Source: Bacilli bacterium (GTDB lineage Bacteria; Bacillota_I; Bacilli_A; RF39; UBA660). From it: a stretch of 64,000 nucleotides of DNA. The DNA lies in the NCBI GenBank assembly GCA_017612805.1, contig JAGAFD010000007.1, positions 106,675 to 170,674 of the forward strand, read 5' to 3'. The notes below the pieces were generated by a model that did no database searches, was not told the DNA's origin, and saw nothing but the letters and a program-made list of their open reading frames with translations. This document shows positions 35,821 through 44,946 of the stretch, in pieces (position 1 is the stretch's first letter; every line of letters starts with the position of its first letter). The translations under genes and the position numbers were made by a program.

Positions 35821-35882
35821 TTTTTTTTATTTACTATAAAAATATATTGTGATATTCTTAAAATAAGAAAGGTAGTAATAAT

Positions 35883-36233
35883 ATGGAAAACGAAACACAA
35901 CCAATTCCAACTCCACAACTTGCAACACCATCTCAACCACAAACAGTATTTGTTGATCCACAACCACAAACCAACGTAATTCCTTCAAGCTATAAACCAA
36001 TCTCTGCATGGGGATATGTAGGATATCAATTATTATTCTCTATTCCTTTAATTGGTTTCATCTTTATGTTAGTATTTGCAATTGGTGGAACTAAAAACGA
36101 AAATGTTAAGAATTTTGCAAAATCTTATTTATGTTGGTTATTAATTGGGGTTATAGTTGGTGCACTAGCTGCTTTATTCTTCTTAGTAATGATTATTCTT
36201 GCTGGTGGCTTTGCTTGGTCAACCGGAGCTTAA
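35883..36233 (+). CDS. small membrane protein with Pro/Gln-rich N-terminus
   Basis: 116 residues. About 40 residues rich in Pro, Gln and Thr are followed by two membrane helices (YQLLFSIPLIGFIFMLVFAI and YLCWLLIGVIVGALAALFFL). This layout is common in Firmicutes proteins of unknown function. It is 62 bases after the ankyrin gene with its own AAAGG ribosome site, so its link to the MoxR operon is uncertain. Confidence 0.75.
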   Translation: MENETQPIPTPQLATPSQPQTVFVDPQPQTNVIPSSYKPISAWGYVGYQLLFSIPLIGFIFMLVFAIGGTKNENVKNFAKSYLCWLLIGVIVGALAALFFLVMIILAGGFAWSTGA

Positions 36234-36260
36234 AAATCTATCAAATTGATAGATTTTTTT
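36234..36260 (+). terminator. intrinsic terminator
   Basis: AAATCTATCA-AAT-TGATAGATTT and T-run. Confidence 0.85.
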
Positions 36261-36261
36261 A

Positions 36262-36290
36262 TTGCAAAATGATCAATTTTTAAGTATATT
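36262..36290 (+). promoter_or_regulatory. promoter of tRNA-Thr(CGT)
   Basis: TTGCAA (36262-36267), 17-base spacer, TATATT (36285-36290). Confidence 0.7.
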
Positions 36291-36302
36291 AATATTGTGG
36301 TC

Positions 36303-36377
36303 GCCGACTTAGCACAGTGGTAGTGCAATGCCCTCGTAACGCATAGGTCACTGGTTCAAATCCGGTAGTCGGCACCA
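36303..36377 (+). tRNA. tRNA-Thr (anticodon CGT)
   Basis: 75 bases with encoded CCA. Acceptor GCCGACT/AGTCGGC; anticodon loop CTCGTAA gives CGT, reading ACG. The last anticodon-stem pair is C-C (ATGCC/CGCAT), a mismatch. A T-run follows the CCA. Confidence 0.9.
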
Positions 36378-36443
36378 TTTTTTTATGGCTTGATTTTTTT
36401 GATTTTTGCTATATAATAAATTTTACTTAAGGAGGATTAAAAA

Positions 36444-37385
36444 ATGTCTTCAATCGATTTATCAAGTGTTAATGCAATTGTTACTAGAGATTTAGTTAAA
36501 GAACGAATTAATACTGAAAAAAAGTATTTATTAACTGGTTATTCAAAAATGATTTTAGAAATGGAAGAACCATTTATTATTAATGATGAATGGTCAAGAG
36601 AGATACCGTTACAAGAATCTTTAGATATCCTTTATGATTTCTTTAATTCTATAGATAGTAACTTAGCTAATCAATTTAATAATATTATTCATGGAACTTG
36701 TGATAATATTCCCCTTATTAAATTTAATTATGTTGAAGGTGATAAGGTATTAAATAGTGTTGTTACTAAATATGGGGTAATCATTAATTATAGTAATAAT
36801 CCTGATGATATTTTTACAATTGCCCATGAAGTTCTACATTTTATGAACTTGCATTTATTCTATGATGATAATGACTATATTACTGAAACAAGATCACGTT
36901 ATATTTTTGGTGAAGCTAATTCTATATTAGGAGAATTATTATTAAAAGATTATTTAATTACTAATCATTTAATTACTACGAATGATTTTAAGAAAAGATA
37001 TAAAGTAAGAATTAATAATGCTAAGAAATGTGCTAAGTCATTTATTATTGAAAAACTATTAATGGAAGTACGTCAAAGTGGTATGGATATCACTTATGAA
37101 CACTTATTAGATAAGCTAGCTACATTGGATACTGAAAGTATTGATTATCAAGTCTTTGAAGAAGAATTAAATACTTTCGATTATATGAATAAGATTATTA
37201 AGCATAATCATTGTAATAGTAATATTGCTAAAAAGTATATTTATGGTTTAGTAATTGCTAATAAAATTTATGAAAGTGATAATCGTCATCAAGAATTTAT
37301 TAACTTTAATAATGCTATTTGTAATACTAATAATACTGTTGATGATATTTATACGGATTTAAGATTACGTTTTCCACATATTTAA
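36444..37385 (+). CDS. M3-like zinc metallopeptidase (minimal)
   Basis: 313 residues. It contains TIAHEVLHFMNLH with HExxH (128-132) and, 24 residues later, IFGEANSILGELLLKDYLI, which matches the glutamate-ligand helix of M3 (PepF-like) oligopeptidases; KYIYGLVIANKIYE further on matches the C-terminal YxxG helix. It is about half the size of PepF, so it is a trimmed family member or a distinct branch. Cytosolic. AAGGAGGATT ribosome site; TTGATT and TATAAT promoter upstream. Confidence 0.75.
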   Translation: MSSIDLSSVNAIVTRDLVKERINTEKKYLLTGYSKMILEMEEPFIINDEWSREIPLQESLDILYDFFNSIDSNLANQFNNIIHGTCDNIPLIKFNYVEGDKVLNSVVTKYGVIINYSNNPDDIFTIAHEVLHFMNLHLFYDDNDYITETRSRYIFGEANSILGELLLKDYLITNHLITTNDFKKRYKVRINNAKKCAKSFIIEKLLMEVRQSGMDITYEHLLDKLATLDTESIDYQVFEEELNTFDYMNKIIKHNHCNSNIAKKYIYGLVIANKIYESDNRHQEFINFNNAICNTNNTVDDIYTDLRLRFPHI

Positions 37386-37394
37386 TAAAAAGGA

Positions 37395-37423
37395 TTGTTA
37401 ATTATGATTATCTAATATATAAT
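37395..37423 (+). promoter_or_regulatory. promoter of tRNA-Thr(GGT)
   Basis: TTGTTA (37395-37400), 17-base spacer, TATAAT (37418-37423). Confidence 0.7.
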
Positions 37424-37431
37424 TAACATAT

Positions 37432-37505
37432 GCTGATTTAGTTTAGTGGTAAAACAAAAGCATGGTAAGCTTTAGAGGACTGTTCAATTCAGTCATTCAG
37501 CACCA
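37432..37505 (+). tRNA. tRNA-Thr (anticodon GGT)
   Basis: 74 bases with encoded CCA. Anticodon stem AAAGC/GCTTT with loop ATGGTAA gives GGT; T-arm GACTG TTCAATT CAGTC. Acceptor GCTGATT/ATTCAGC has one T-T mismatch. Confidence 0.92.
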
Positions 37506-37514
37506 TTTTATGAA

Positions 37515-37540
37515 TAAAGAACCATTATTGGTTCTTTTTT
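37515..37540 (+). terminator. intrinsic terminator of tRNA-Thr
   Basis: AAAGAACC-ATTATT-GGTTCTTT and T-run. Confidence 0.85.
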
Positions 37541-37594
37541 GTGGCTTTTTTAGAATATTATAGTATAATAACAAATAAAAAAAGAGGCATTATG

Positions 37595-38182
37595 ATGGAA
37601 GAATATATTGTTACTTTATATTATCCGAAAGATAAATATCCAACATTCGATGATGTACTTAATAATATTACTAACGATGATATTTATTATAAAGTACAGG
37701 TTAAAGGTTCTAAACAGTTGTTATGTTATAGTGATAAAAAAGTTGAATTTGAAATAATTGGAATTGATCGCTTTATTCTTGAACCACAAGATTTCTTTGT
37801 ACCTTATAATATTAAAAAATATATTGCTGATCAAAGATCTGCTTATTCGATTTATGCAATGAATGGAAAGTTGTTATTTCGTAGTAAAACCCATCATTTT
37901 ATTGATAATAGAGCTGAAGGGAATTTTAATTTATATAAGTTTGATAAATTTGATGTATATCATGATTTTTTAGAAGATGTTTTATTAATAGTATCCTGTG
38001 ATGATGTTTATCATACTGATAAACAAAAATTTATGAATGTTTATAATGAATTTAATGCATCACATGATTTTGGGTATCAATTAGTTGGAAGTGATTATTC
38101 GCTTGATCATCATGTTGTTAAATTAATTTTAAAAGAAAAACGATTACATAAGTTACTAAAAAAATGTCACTTGATTCAGTGA
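37595..38182 (+). CDS. hypothetical cytosolic protein
   Basis: 195 residues, no membrane segment. The start MEEYIVTLYYPKDKYPTFDD and the LFRSKTHHFIDNRAEGNFNL stretch do not match a family I know. The ATG at 37595 is 7 bases after AGAGG; ATG at 37592 is also possible. TATAAT lies about 25 bases upstream. The TGA stop (38180-38182) lies inside the stem of the terminator. Confidence 0.6.
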   Translation: MEEYIVTLYYPKDKYPTFDDVLNNITNDDIYYKVQVKGSKQLLCYSDKKVEFEIIGIDRFILEPQDFFVPYNIKKYIADQRSAYSIYAMNGKLLFRSKTHHFIDNRAEGNFNLYKFDKFDVYHDFLEDVLLIVSCDDVYHTDKQKFMNVYNEFNASHDFGYQLVGSDYSLDHHVVKLILKEKRLHKLLKKCHLIQ

Positions 38183-38190
38183 CATTTTTT
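38158..38190. terminator. bidirectional terminator containing a TGA stop
   Basis: AAAAATGTCAC-TTGATTCA-GTGACATTTTT; also serves the convergent VanY gene. Confidence 0.85.
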
Positions 38191-39145
38191 ATTTTGCAAT
38201 ATAATAAGCATAGTATTCATCAAATGTAATGTTATTTTCATGAATGAATTTAGCTACTTCTTTTCCTACATAACGATAGTGCCATGATTCATAAGCATAA
38301 CCAGTAATATTTGTTTTATCTTCCGGATATCTTAAGATAAAGCCATATAAATGGGCATTATTTAATAACCATTGATATTCTTCGGTTTCATGGAAGTTTG
38401 ATAAAGCAGTACCTGGTGCTAAAACATCAATAGCTAAACCAGTTTGATGTTCAGAAAAACCAGGTTTAGCAACTGATTCATTAGTTACTTCTTCACCATA
38501 TTGATAAACATCAGTATCATAGATTCTTTTTTGACTAGCATAAGCACGATAACAAGATGTTGCAATTATTTTTAAGCCATCAGCTTTAGCAGCATTAAAC
38601 ATATCTTTAAAAGCATTATAGGTTTCTTCAGTCAATTTATTGTTTTCACCATATGAATACCAGTTACTAACATCTATTAATACTGGTTCATAGTCTTCTT
38701 TTAAACCATTAAATTTATTTACTAATAATAAATTGTTTTTTGAAGTATCAGCATCTTTTGGATTAGTATACCAATCTTCATTACTTCTCGTATTAATTAA
38801 TGCTACTACTAAAGTAGGAGTTAAATCCATATTATTTTCATAATAAGTTAAGTATTTATCAAGATTCTTCTTTAAATAATACTTTTCCTTAATAAATTTA
38901 GTAATATTTTTATTAGCTTTTTTATTTAATAAATTATCTAATTCTTTTTCATTAAAATTTTTAACTAGTATTTTGACATCGTCTTCACTATAACCATGTT
39001 TTTCTAATTTATATTCAATGTTGTTTTTTTGTTTTACCATGGTAACGATTGATTTTATTGAAAAGATGGCAATTAGAAAGAGGATTAAAAAAACCAATCC
39101 TAAATAAATATTTTTCTTAACATTATCTTTTAATCTAAGACGCAT
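38189..39145 (-). CDS. D-Ala-D-Ala carboxypeptidase, VanY/M15B family
   Basis: 318 residues: N-terminal membrane anchor (about residues 13-35), a helical spacer, and a C-terminal M15B peptidase with CYRAYASQKRIYD, the SEHQTGLAID zinc motif (H and D ligands) and ESWHYRYVG (second His). It trims the terminal D-Ala from stem peptides at the cell surface. GAGGTGG precedes the ATG. Monocistronic. Confidence 0.93.
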   Translation of the reverse strand: MRLRLKDNVKKNIYLGLVFLILFLIAIFSIKSIVTMVKQKNNIEYKLEKHGYSEDDVKILVKNFNEKELDNLLNKKANKNITKFIKEKYYLKKNLDKYLTYYENNMDLTPTLVVALINTRSNEDWYTNPKDADTSKNNLLLVNKFNGLKEDYEPVLIDVSNWYSYGENNKLTEETYNAFKDMFNAAKADGLKIIATSCYRAYASQKRIYDTDVYQYGEEVTNESVAKPGFSEHQTGLAIDVLAPGTALSNFHETEEYQWLLNNAHLYGFILRYPEDKTNITGYAYESWHYRYVGKEVAKFIHENNITFDEYYAYYIAK

Positions 39146-39243
39146 ATTTATCCACCTCTATTCTTAATTTGATTATACTATTTAAAATTAAAATTTACAA
39201 TAAATATAAAATAATGATATAGTAAGAGTTAGGAAGTGATATA

Positions 39244-40131
39244 ATGACTTTTACAACGAAGATTAAAGAAGAAATTGTTAGTTATGATTTCAATAAAATT
39301 GAAGCCATTACCGCATTAAAAGCATTATTACGTTTTGATGCCATTGTTGATAAAAAGAATATCACTTTTAATGTTGAAAATGCTAAGGTTGCTAAACTAA
39401 TCTATATTTTTATTAAAAAGATATTTAATGTTAATCCTAATATTATTGTCCGTAATCAAAAAAGATTTAGAGTTAAACAAATTTATATTATTAATATAAT
39501 TGAAAAAAATGATTTAATTTTTAATACTTTAAGTGATGTATTATTAGATAGTGATGAAGAAAAAATCGCTTTCTTATTAGGAACTTTCTTGGCGTGTGGT
39601 TCAATTAATGATCCTAAATGTGGTACTTATCACTTGGAATTCTTGCTTCCTACAAAAAAAGAAGCTACTTTAATAAAAGATTTATTAAAAGAATATAATA
39701 TTGTTGGTAAAATTATTAAACGTAATAATAAATATATGTTATATATTAAGAGTGCCGAAATGATTAGTGATTTTTTAAAAATGATTAAAGTCGTTAATAG
39801 TTTATTCTATTTTGAAGATATTAGAATTTATCGGGATCATAAGAATATGGTTAATCGCCTTAATAACTGTGAGTTAGCTAATCAAGAAAAAACCACAAAA
39901 AATGGTTTAAAACAACTAGAAGATATTGACTATTTGGAAAAATATGATTTAATAGATTTACTTGATGAAAAAACCCAAATTGTAGTTGATTATCGTAAGA
40001 AGTATCCAGAAAGCTCTTATCAAGAGTTGGCAGAGATCATTTCTTTAGAAACCGATTATCATATTACAAAGTCAGGAGTTAATCATCATTTTATTAAAGT
40101 TAGAGATTTAATAAGAAGACATAAAGGTTAG
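39244..40131 (+). CDS. whiA: WhiA-like DNA-binding protein
   Basis: 295 residues. N-terminal LAGLIDADG-like fold (FLLGTFLACGSINDP) and a C-terminal helix-turn-helix (SYQELAEIISLETDYHITKS then GVNHHFIKVRDL). WhiA affects cell division and metabolism in Firmicutes and sporulation in actinobacteria. It is normally beside yvcJ-yvcK, which are absent here; a 132-residue unknown protein follows instead (10 bases). Promoter TTACAA and TATAGT upstream; AGGAAGTGAT ribosome site. Confidence 0.93.
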   Translation: MTFTTKIKEEIVSYDFNKIEAITALKALLRFDAIVDKKNITFNVENAKVAKLIYIFIKKIFNVNPNIIVRNQKRFRVKQIYIINIIEKNDLIFNTLSDVLLDSDEEKIAFLLGTFLACGSINDPKCGTYHLEFLLPTKKEATLIKDLLKEYNIVGKIIKRNNKYMLYIKSAEMISDFLKMIKVVNSLFYFEDIRIYRDHKNMVNRLNNCELANQEKTTKNGLKQLEDIDYLEKYDLIDLLDEKTQIVVDYRKKYPESSYQELAEIISLETDYHITKSGVNHHFIKVRDLIRRHKG

Positions 40132-40141
40132 GGGGATATGT

Positions 40142-40540
40142 ATGAATACTCAAGAATTAAAGAATGCTTTAGCTGATTCATTTAATGAATTAGCAACAGA
40201 ATATGGGGTTAATGTTGAAAAGGTTAAAAAATATTTTGATTTAATTATTCAAGTTTCATTAGATTATCAACTATGTGATAATTTTGATGAAGATATTTTA
40301 GAAGTTGTAGAAGCGGTTGTTTCAATTCGTTCTTCAATTAATGAAACTAAGAGTACGGAAATTGCTTTTAATCTAAGAGAAACTGTATTAAAAGCATTAT
40401 GTGAAAAATATGATTTATCTTTTGATGAATACCTTGAAAAAGAAAAGTCTGATGAAGTTAAAATGCATTTAAAATTCAAAGATAGATATCATTATGACAA
40501 AGAACTTAATGATTATGTATTAAATGATAGTATTTTTTAA
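40142..40540 (+). CDS. hypothetical helical protein, whiA operon
   Basis: 132 residues, acidic, all-helical by sequence (ELKNALADSFNELATEYGVN, SIRSSINETKSTEIAFNLRE). No membrane segment and no family recognised. It follows whiA by 10 bases with TTAGGGGGAT as ribosome site, so they are cotranscribed. A terminator follows. Confidence 0.7.
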   Translation: MNTQELKNALADSFNELATEYGVNVEKVKKYFDLIIQVSLDYQLCDNFDEDILEVVEAVVSIRSSINETKSTEIAFNLRETVLKALCEKYDLSFDEYLEKEKSDEVKMHLKFKDRYHYDKELNDYVLNDSIF

Positions 40541-40544
40541 AAAT

Positions 40545-40577
40545 AAGTAACTATTAATAAATAGTTGCTTTTTTTTA
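40545..40577 (+). terminator. intrinsic terminator
   Basis: AAGTAACTATT-AATA-AATAGTTGCTT and T-run. Confidence 0.8.
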
Positions 40578-40623
40578 ACTATTGTATTATTATATACACT
40601 GCTTTTGAAAGAGGGGTTTAATT

Positions 40624-41760
40624 ATGCAAAAGAATACATTTGTTGTTGAAACTGATGATGCTTTATTATATTTAGATTTTTTAAATGAAAATAAAGGCGC
40701 AATTGATTTATTAATCAGTTTTTTTGAAGAATTAATGGAATTTAGAAGAATGAATGATGATCATTCGGAATATTATAATGAAGTTAATTGTCATATTGTT
40801 AATAAGTATCCTCATATAAGTGAGGCTTATCGTAAAAAATGCCCATATATTATGAATTTTATTAATAAGTACCAAATAATTCTTTATTATTTGAATGAAA
40901 GTGTTTTTAATCATCGATGGGATCGCCATTATGCAATTAGCAAAGTATTTAATACTTATAATTACAGCAAAGATGCTGGTTATAAAGAAGAAGATGTTAA
41001 GAATATTCTTGAATTTCTTTATTATGTTAAGAATCATTATAATCGCTTAAAACGTATTACTGAAGTAGTGGAAAGAATTTCACAAGCTAATATTTGTAGT
41101 ATCGAAATGGATAGTAAGAAGTTTAAAAGAAAAGGTTTAGCAACTGTTGATTTCCAATTTAAAGAAAAATATCAATCTGGTTATCGAACTTTATTCCCAT
41201 TTACTAATGGTACGGTTACTAAAAGTGACGGAGAAGGTAATATTTATCATTATGCTTATGAAAATGCTGATTTTTTAGTAAATTTGATTATTGATCCGGT
41301 TTTTAAAAAGCAATTTGATTTTAATGAACACTTAGGTTTTTATGATGAAGGCCCAAATTTAAAGGGTACGAGATTTACTGATCGTGCCGATCAAGTAAAT
41401 CATATTTTTGATGCCTTAAATCGTACTATTTTGGTTGGTAACTTATTATTCGATAAAGAATCATTACCAGTACCTTTTATGTTAGATAATACCTTATTTA
41501 GAGTATTGCCAGAAATTAAAGAAAAAACTAATTATAATAAGAATATATATGAATGTAATGAATTACTAGGTTTCTTTGAAGAAGTATATATTAATATGTA
41601 CAATATTAATGAGGATAATGTTAAAGATCTTGAGCAATTAAAATATAAAGATGGTCGTAGTTTAAAGGATGCTTACTTAGATATGAAAATAAAAATGTTA
41701 CAACTTGGATTCTTTAGAAAATATTCTCATGTAAAATTAGAATTAAAAGATAAAAAATAG
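40624..41760 (+). CDS. hypothetical cytosolic protein
   Basis: 378 residues, soluble, aromatic-rich. A helical N-terminal half (residues 1-160) and a mixed C-terminal half with YRTLFPFTNGTVTKSDGEGN and PVPFMLDNTLFRVLPE. No family recognised. Ribosome site GAGGGG. Its stop TAG is followed at once by the TTGACA of the str operon promoter. Confidence 0.7.
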   Translation: MQKNTFVVETDDALLYLDFLNENKGAIDLLISFFEELMEFRRMNDDHSEYYNEVNCHIVNKYPHISEAYRKKCPYIMNFINKYQIILYYLNESVFNHRWDRHYAISKVFNTYNYSKDAGYKEEDVKNILEFLYYVKNHYNRLKRITEVVERISQANICSIEMDSKKFKRKGLATVDFQFKEKYQSGYRTLFPFTNGTVTKSDGEGNIYHYAYENADFLVNLIIDPVFKKQFDFNEHLGFYDEGPNLKGTRFTDRADQVNHIFDALNRTILVGNLLFDKESLPVPFMLDNTLFRVLPEIKEKTNYNKNIYECNELLGFFEEVYINMYNINEDNVKDLEQLKYKDGRSLKDAYLDMKIKMLQLGFFRKYSHVKLELKDKK

Positions 41761-41789
41761 TTGACATGCATAGTATTTATTGATATATT
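41761..41789 (+). promoter_or_regulatory. str operon promoter
   Basis: TTGACA (41761-41766), 17-base spacer, TATATT (41784-41789). Confidence 0.8.
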
Positions 41790-41795
41790 ATATTT

Positions 41796-41885
41796 GCATT
41801 TTAAATGTGGTTCTATGTTAGGTAGAACCTAATTTAATGAGAAAATTGATACACCAGGGTGTGTGTATATGGAAGGAGAAAACTA
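41796..41885 (+). promoter_or_regulatory. structured leader of the str operon
   Basis: About 90 bases. Stem GGTTCTA/TAGAACC (41809-41829) overlaps an alternative stem TTAGGT/ACCTAA (41818-41832), so they exclude each other. A third hairpin ATACACC with GGTGTGT lies at 41849-41866, before GGAAGGAG. Confidence 0.45.
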
Positions 41886-42296
41886 ATGCCTACAATTAAC
41901 CAACTTGTAAGAAAAAATCGTAAAGATAAAACAAGAAAAAGTAAAAGCCCTGTTTTAAATGTTGGATTTAACAGCAAGGATCGTAAGGAAACTATTCAAA
42001 ATAGTCCACAAAAACGTGGTGTATGTACACGTGTTGCTACACGTACACCTAAAAAACCTAACTCAGCATTAAGAAAATATGCGCGTGTTAGATTATCTAA
42101 TGGACGTGAAGTAGATACTTACATTCCAGGTGAAGGTCACAATTTACAAGAACATAGTGTTGTATTAATCCGTGGAGGTCGTGTTAAAGACTTAATCGGT
42201 GTTAGATATCACATTATTCGTGGTACTTTAGATACACAAGGTGTTGCTAACCGTAAACAAGGCCGTAGTAAATATGGTGCTAAAAAACCTAAATAA
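41886..42296 (+). CDS. rpsL: 30S ribosomal protein S12
   Basis: 136 residues. The decoding-centre motifs [20 protein letters not shown] and [17 protein letters not shown] are intact, including the Lys at the streptomycin site (KKPNS). Compared with most S12 it has slightly altered sequence before RGVCTRV. The ATG at 41886 follows GGAAGGAG. First gene of rpsL-rpsG-fusA. Confidence 0.98.
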   Translation: MPTINQLVRKNRKDKTRKSKSPVLNVGFNSKDRKETIQNSPQKRGVCTRVATRTPKKPNSALRKYARVRLSNGREVDTYIPGEGHNLQEHSVVLIRGGRVKDLIGVRYHIIRGTLDTQGVANRKQGRSKYGAKKPK

Positions 42297-42324
42297 AAAA
42301 TTGAATTAAGGAAGGAGAATTATA

Positions 42325-42792
42325 ATGCGTAAAAGACGTGCAATTAAAAGAGACGTATTACCAGATCCAGTGTATAATTCAAAGGTTGTTACTAAGTTAG
42401 TAAACCAAATTATGACAGATGGTAAAAAGGGTACTGCGCAAAAGATTTTATATGAAGCATTTGATATTATTAAATCTACAACTAATGAAGATCCAAATGA
42501 AGTATATCTAAAAGCTTTAGAAAACGTTAAACCAGCATTAGAAGTTAAATCTCGTCGTGTTGGTGGATCTAACTATCAAGTTCCAATTGAAGTTAGTGAA
42601 GATAGAAGCCAAGCATTAGCATTACGTTGGATTGTTAACTATGCTAAGTTAAGAAATGGCAAAGGAATGGCTATTAATTTAGCTAATGAATTAATGGATG
42701 CAGCAAAAGGTGTTGGTGGAGCTGTTAAAAAACGTGAAGATACTCACAAAATGGCTGAAGCTAATAAAGCGTTTGCTCATTATAGATGGTAG
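42325..42792 (+). CDS. rpsG: 30S ribosomal protein S7
   Basis: 155 residues. [20 protein letters not shown], then [14 protein letters not shown] and [14 protein letters not shown], and the C-terminal [15 protein letters not shown] are all standard S7. It organises the 30S head. AAGGAGAA ribosome site; 28 bases after rpsL and 9 before fusA. Confidence 0.98.
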   Translation: MRKRRAIKRDVLPDPVYNSKVVTKLVNQIMTDGKKGTAQKILYEAFDIIKSTTNEDPNEVYLKALENVKPALEVKSRRVGGSNYQVPIEVSEDRSQALALRWIVNYAKLRNGKGMAINLANELMDAAKGVGGAVKKREDTHKMAEANKAFAHYRW

Positions 42793-42801
42793 GAGTTTTA
42801 T

Positions 42802-44877
42802 ATGGCAAGAGACGTTACAATTGATAAGTTAAGAAATATTGGTATCATGGCGCACATTGATGCTGGTAAAACTACTACAACTGAAAGAATTTTATTCTTA
42901 ACAGGTATTACTCATAAAATTGGTGAGACTCACGAAGGTGAATCTCAAATGGACTGGATGGATCAAGAAAAAGAAAGAGGTATCACAATTACTTCTGCAG
43001 CGACTACTTGTCACTGGAATGGATACCGTTTAAATATCATTGATACTCCAGGTCACGTAGACTTTACTATTGAAGTTCAAAGATCATTACGTGTATTAGA
43101 TGGTGCGGTTGCTCTAATCGATGCACAAGCTGGTGTTGAACCTCAAACTGAAACGGTATGGAGACAAGCAAATGAATATAAAGTTCCAAGAATGATTTGT
43201 GCAAACAAAATGGAAAAACTTGGTGCTGATTTCTATTTCAGTTTAAAAACTATTAAAGATCGTTTAGGTGCTAATGCAGCTGCTATTATGTTACCTATCG
43301 GTGCTGAAGCTGATTATACTGGTTATATTGATTTAGTTGAAATGAAGGCTTATCAATATGATGGTACTGAAAAACAAGAAGTTTCAGAAATTGCTATTCC
43401 TGATGATATGAAAGCAAAAGCTGAAGAATATAGAACTATCTTAATTGAAGCAGTTAGTGATTCTGATGAAGAATTAATGTTAGCTTACTTAGATGGTGCT
43501 GAAATTTCAGTAGATATGTTAAAGAAAGCAATTCGTAAAGCAACACTTGCTGTTGAATTCTTCCCTGTATTATGTGCTGATGCATTAGGAAATAAGGGTA
43601 CAAGAGCTTTACTTGATGCAGTTATTGATTATTTACCTGCACCAACTGATGTTGAAGCTATTGAATGTACTGATAAAAATGGTAATGACGTATTAAGACA
43701 TCCAAGTGATAGTGAACCATTTACTGCACTTGCATTCAAAATTATGACAGACCCATTTGTTGGTAGATTATCTTTCTTCAGAGTTTATTCTGGACACTTA
43801 ACTAGTGGTTCTTATGTATTAAACTCAACTAAGGGAGAAAAAGAAAGAATTGGTCGTATTTTACAAATGCATGCTAATACTCGTAAAGAAATTAGTGATG
43901 TATATGCTGGTGAAATCGCTGCTGCAGTTGGTTTAAAAGATACTACTACTGCTGATACATTATGTGATGAAAAGAATCCATGTATCATGAAAGGTATGGA
44001 ATTCCCAGAACCAGTTATTGATATTGCAGTTGAACCAAAGAGTAAAAATGATCAAGATAAAATGGCATTAGCTATTCAAAAATTAGTAGAAGAAGACCCA
44101 ACACTTCGTGTTAAAACTGATATTGAAACAGGTCAAACTGTATTATCTGGTATGGGTGAACTTCACTTAGACATTATTGTTGATCGTTTAAAACGTGAAT
44201 TTAATGTTGAATGTAATAAAGGTAAACCTCAAGTTGCTTATCGTGAAACAATCACACAAGCTGCTGAATGTGAAGGTAAATATATTAAACAATCAGGTGG
44301 ACGTGGACAATACGGACATGTTTGGATCAAATTTGAGCCAAATGAACCTGGTAAAGGTTATGAATTTATCGACGCTATCGTTGGTGGTGTAGTTCCTCGT
44401 GAATATATTCCAGTAACTGACAAAGGTTTACAAGAAGCAATGCAAGGTGGTATCTTAGCTGGATATCCAGTTGTAGATGTTAAAGCTACATTATTTGATG
44501 GTTCTTACCATGATGTAGACTCATCTGAAATGGCATATAAAGTTGCTGCATCCCTTGCATTAAAAGAAGCTAAGAATAAATGTAAACCAGTTATTCTAGA
44601 ACCAATCATGAAGGTTGTTGTTGATGTACCTGAAGAATACATGGGTAATGTAATGGGTGACTTAACAAGCCGTCGTGGTAAACCACTAGGTCAAGAATCT
44701 ATTGGTAATACTTTAAGAATTATGGCAATGGTTCCACTTTCAGAAATGTTTGGATATGCTACTGATTTAAGAAGTAATACACAAGGTAGAGGTAACTTCC
44801 AAATGGAAAAAGATCACTATGAAGAAGTTCCTAAATCAATCGCTGAAGAAATTATTAAGAAAAACAGCGTTAACTAA
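42802..44877 (+). CDS. fusA: elongation factor G with altered G4 motif
   Basis: 691 residues, full length. G1 AHIDAGKT (17-24), switch RGITI, G3 DTPGHVDF, and domains II-V intact ([12 protein letters not shown]). The G4 guanine-specificity motif reads NKME (135-138) instead of the near-universal NKxD: the codon at 43213 is GAA. Everything else is normal, so it should be the working translocase. AGGAG ribosome site; operon with rpsL-rpsG. Confidence 0.98.
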   Translation: MARDVTIDKLRNIGIMAHIDAGKTTTTERILFLTGITHKIGETHEGESQMDWMDQEKERGITITSAATTCHWNGYRLNIIDTPGHVDFTIEVQRSLRVLDGAVALIDAQAGVEPQTETVWRQANEYKVPRMICANKMEKLGADFYFSLKTIKDRLGANAAAIMLPIGAEADYTGYIDLVEMKAYQYDGTEKQEVSEIAIPDDMKAKAEEYRTILIEAVSDSDEELMLAYLDGAEISVDMLKKAIRKATLAVEFFPVLCADALGNKGTRALLDAVIDYLPAPTDVEAIECTDKNGNDVLRHPSDSEPFTALAFKIMTDPFVGRLSFFRVYSGHLTSGSYVLNSTKGEKERIGRILQMHANTRKEISDVYAGEIAAAVGLKDTTTADTLCDEKNPCIMKGMEFPEPVIDIAVEPKSKNDQDKMALAIQKLVEEDPTLRVKTDIETGQTVLSGMGELHLDIIVDRLKREFNVECNKGKPQVAYRETITQAAECEGKYIKQSGGRGQYGHVWIKFEPNEPGKGYEFIDAIVGGVVPREYIPVTDKGLQEAMQGGILAGYPVVDVKATLFDGSYHDVDSSEMAYKVAASLALKEAKNKCKPVILEPIMKVVVDVPEEYMGNVMGDLTSRRGKPLGQESIGNTLRIMAMVPLSEMFGYATDLRSNTQGRGNFQMEKDHYEEVPKSIAEEIIKKNSVN

Positions 44878-44886
44878 AAATAATAC

Positions 44887-44915
44887 TTGAAAATACTTCA
44901 AGCATTAGATAAAAT
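44887..44915 (+). promoter_or_regulatory. separate tuf promoter
   Basis: TTGAAA (44887-44892), 17-base spacer, TAAAAT (44910-44915), 32 bases before tuf. Confidence 0.6.
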
Positions 44916-44946
44916 ATTATTATATTGTTAGAAAAGGAGATTTATT

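Noticed and set aside
33267..38182. TGA as a tryptophan codon (mollicute code)
   Set aside because: All Trp positions in conserved proteins are TGG, and TGA ends dusB and other genes at expected lengths.
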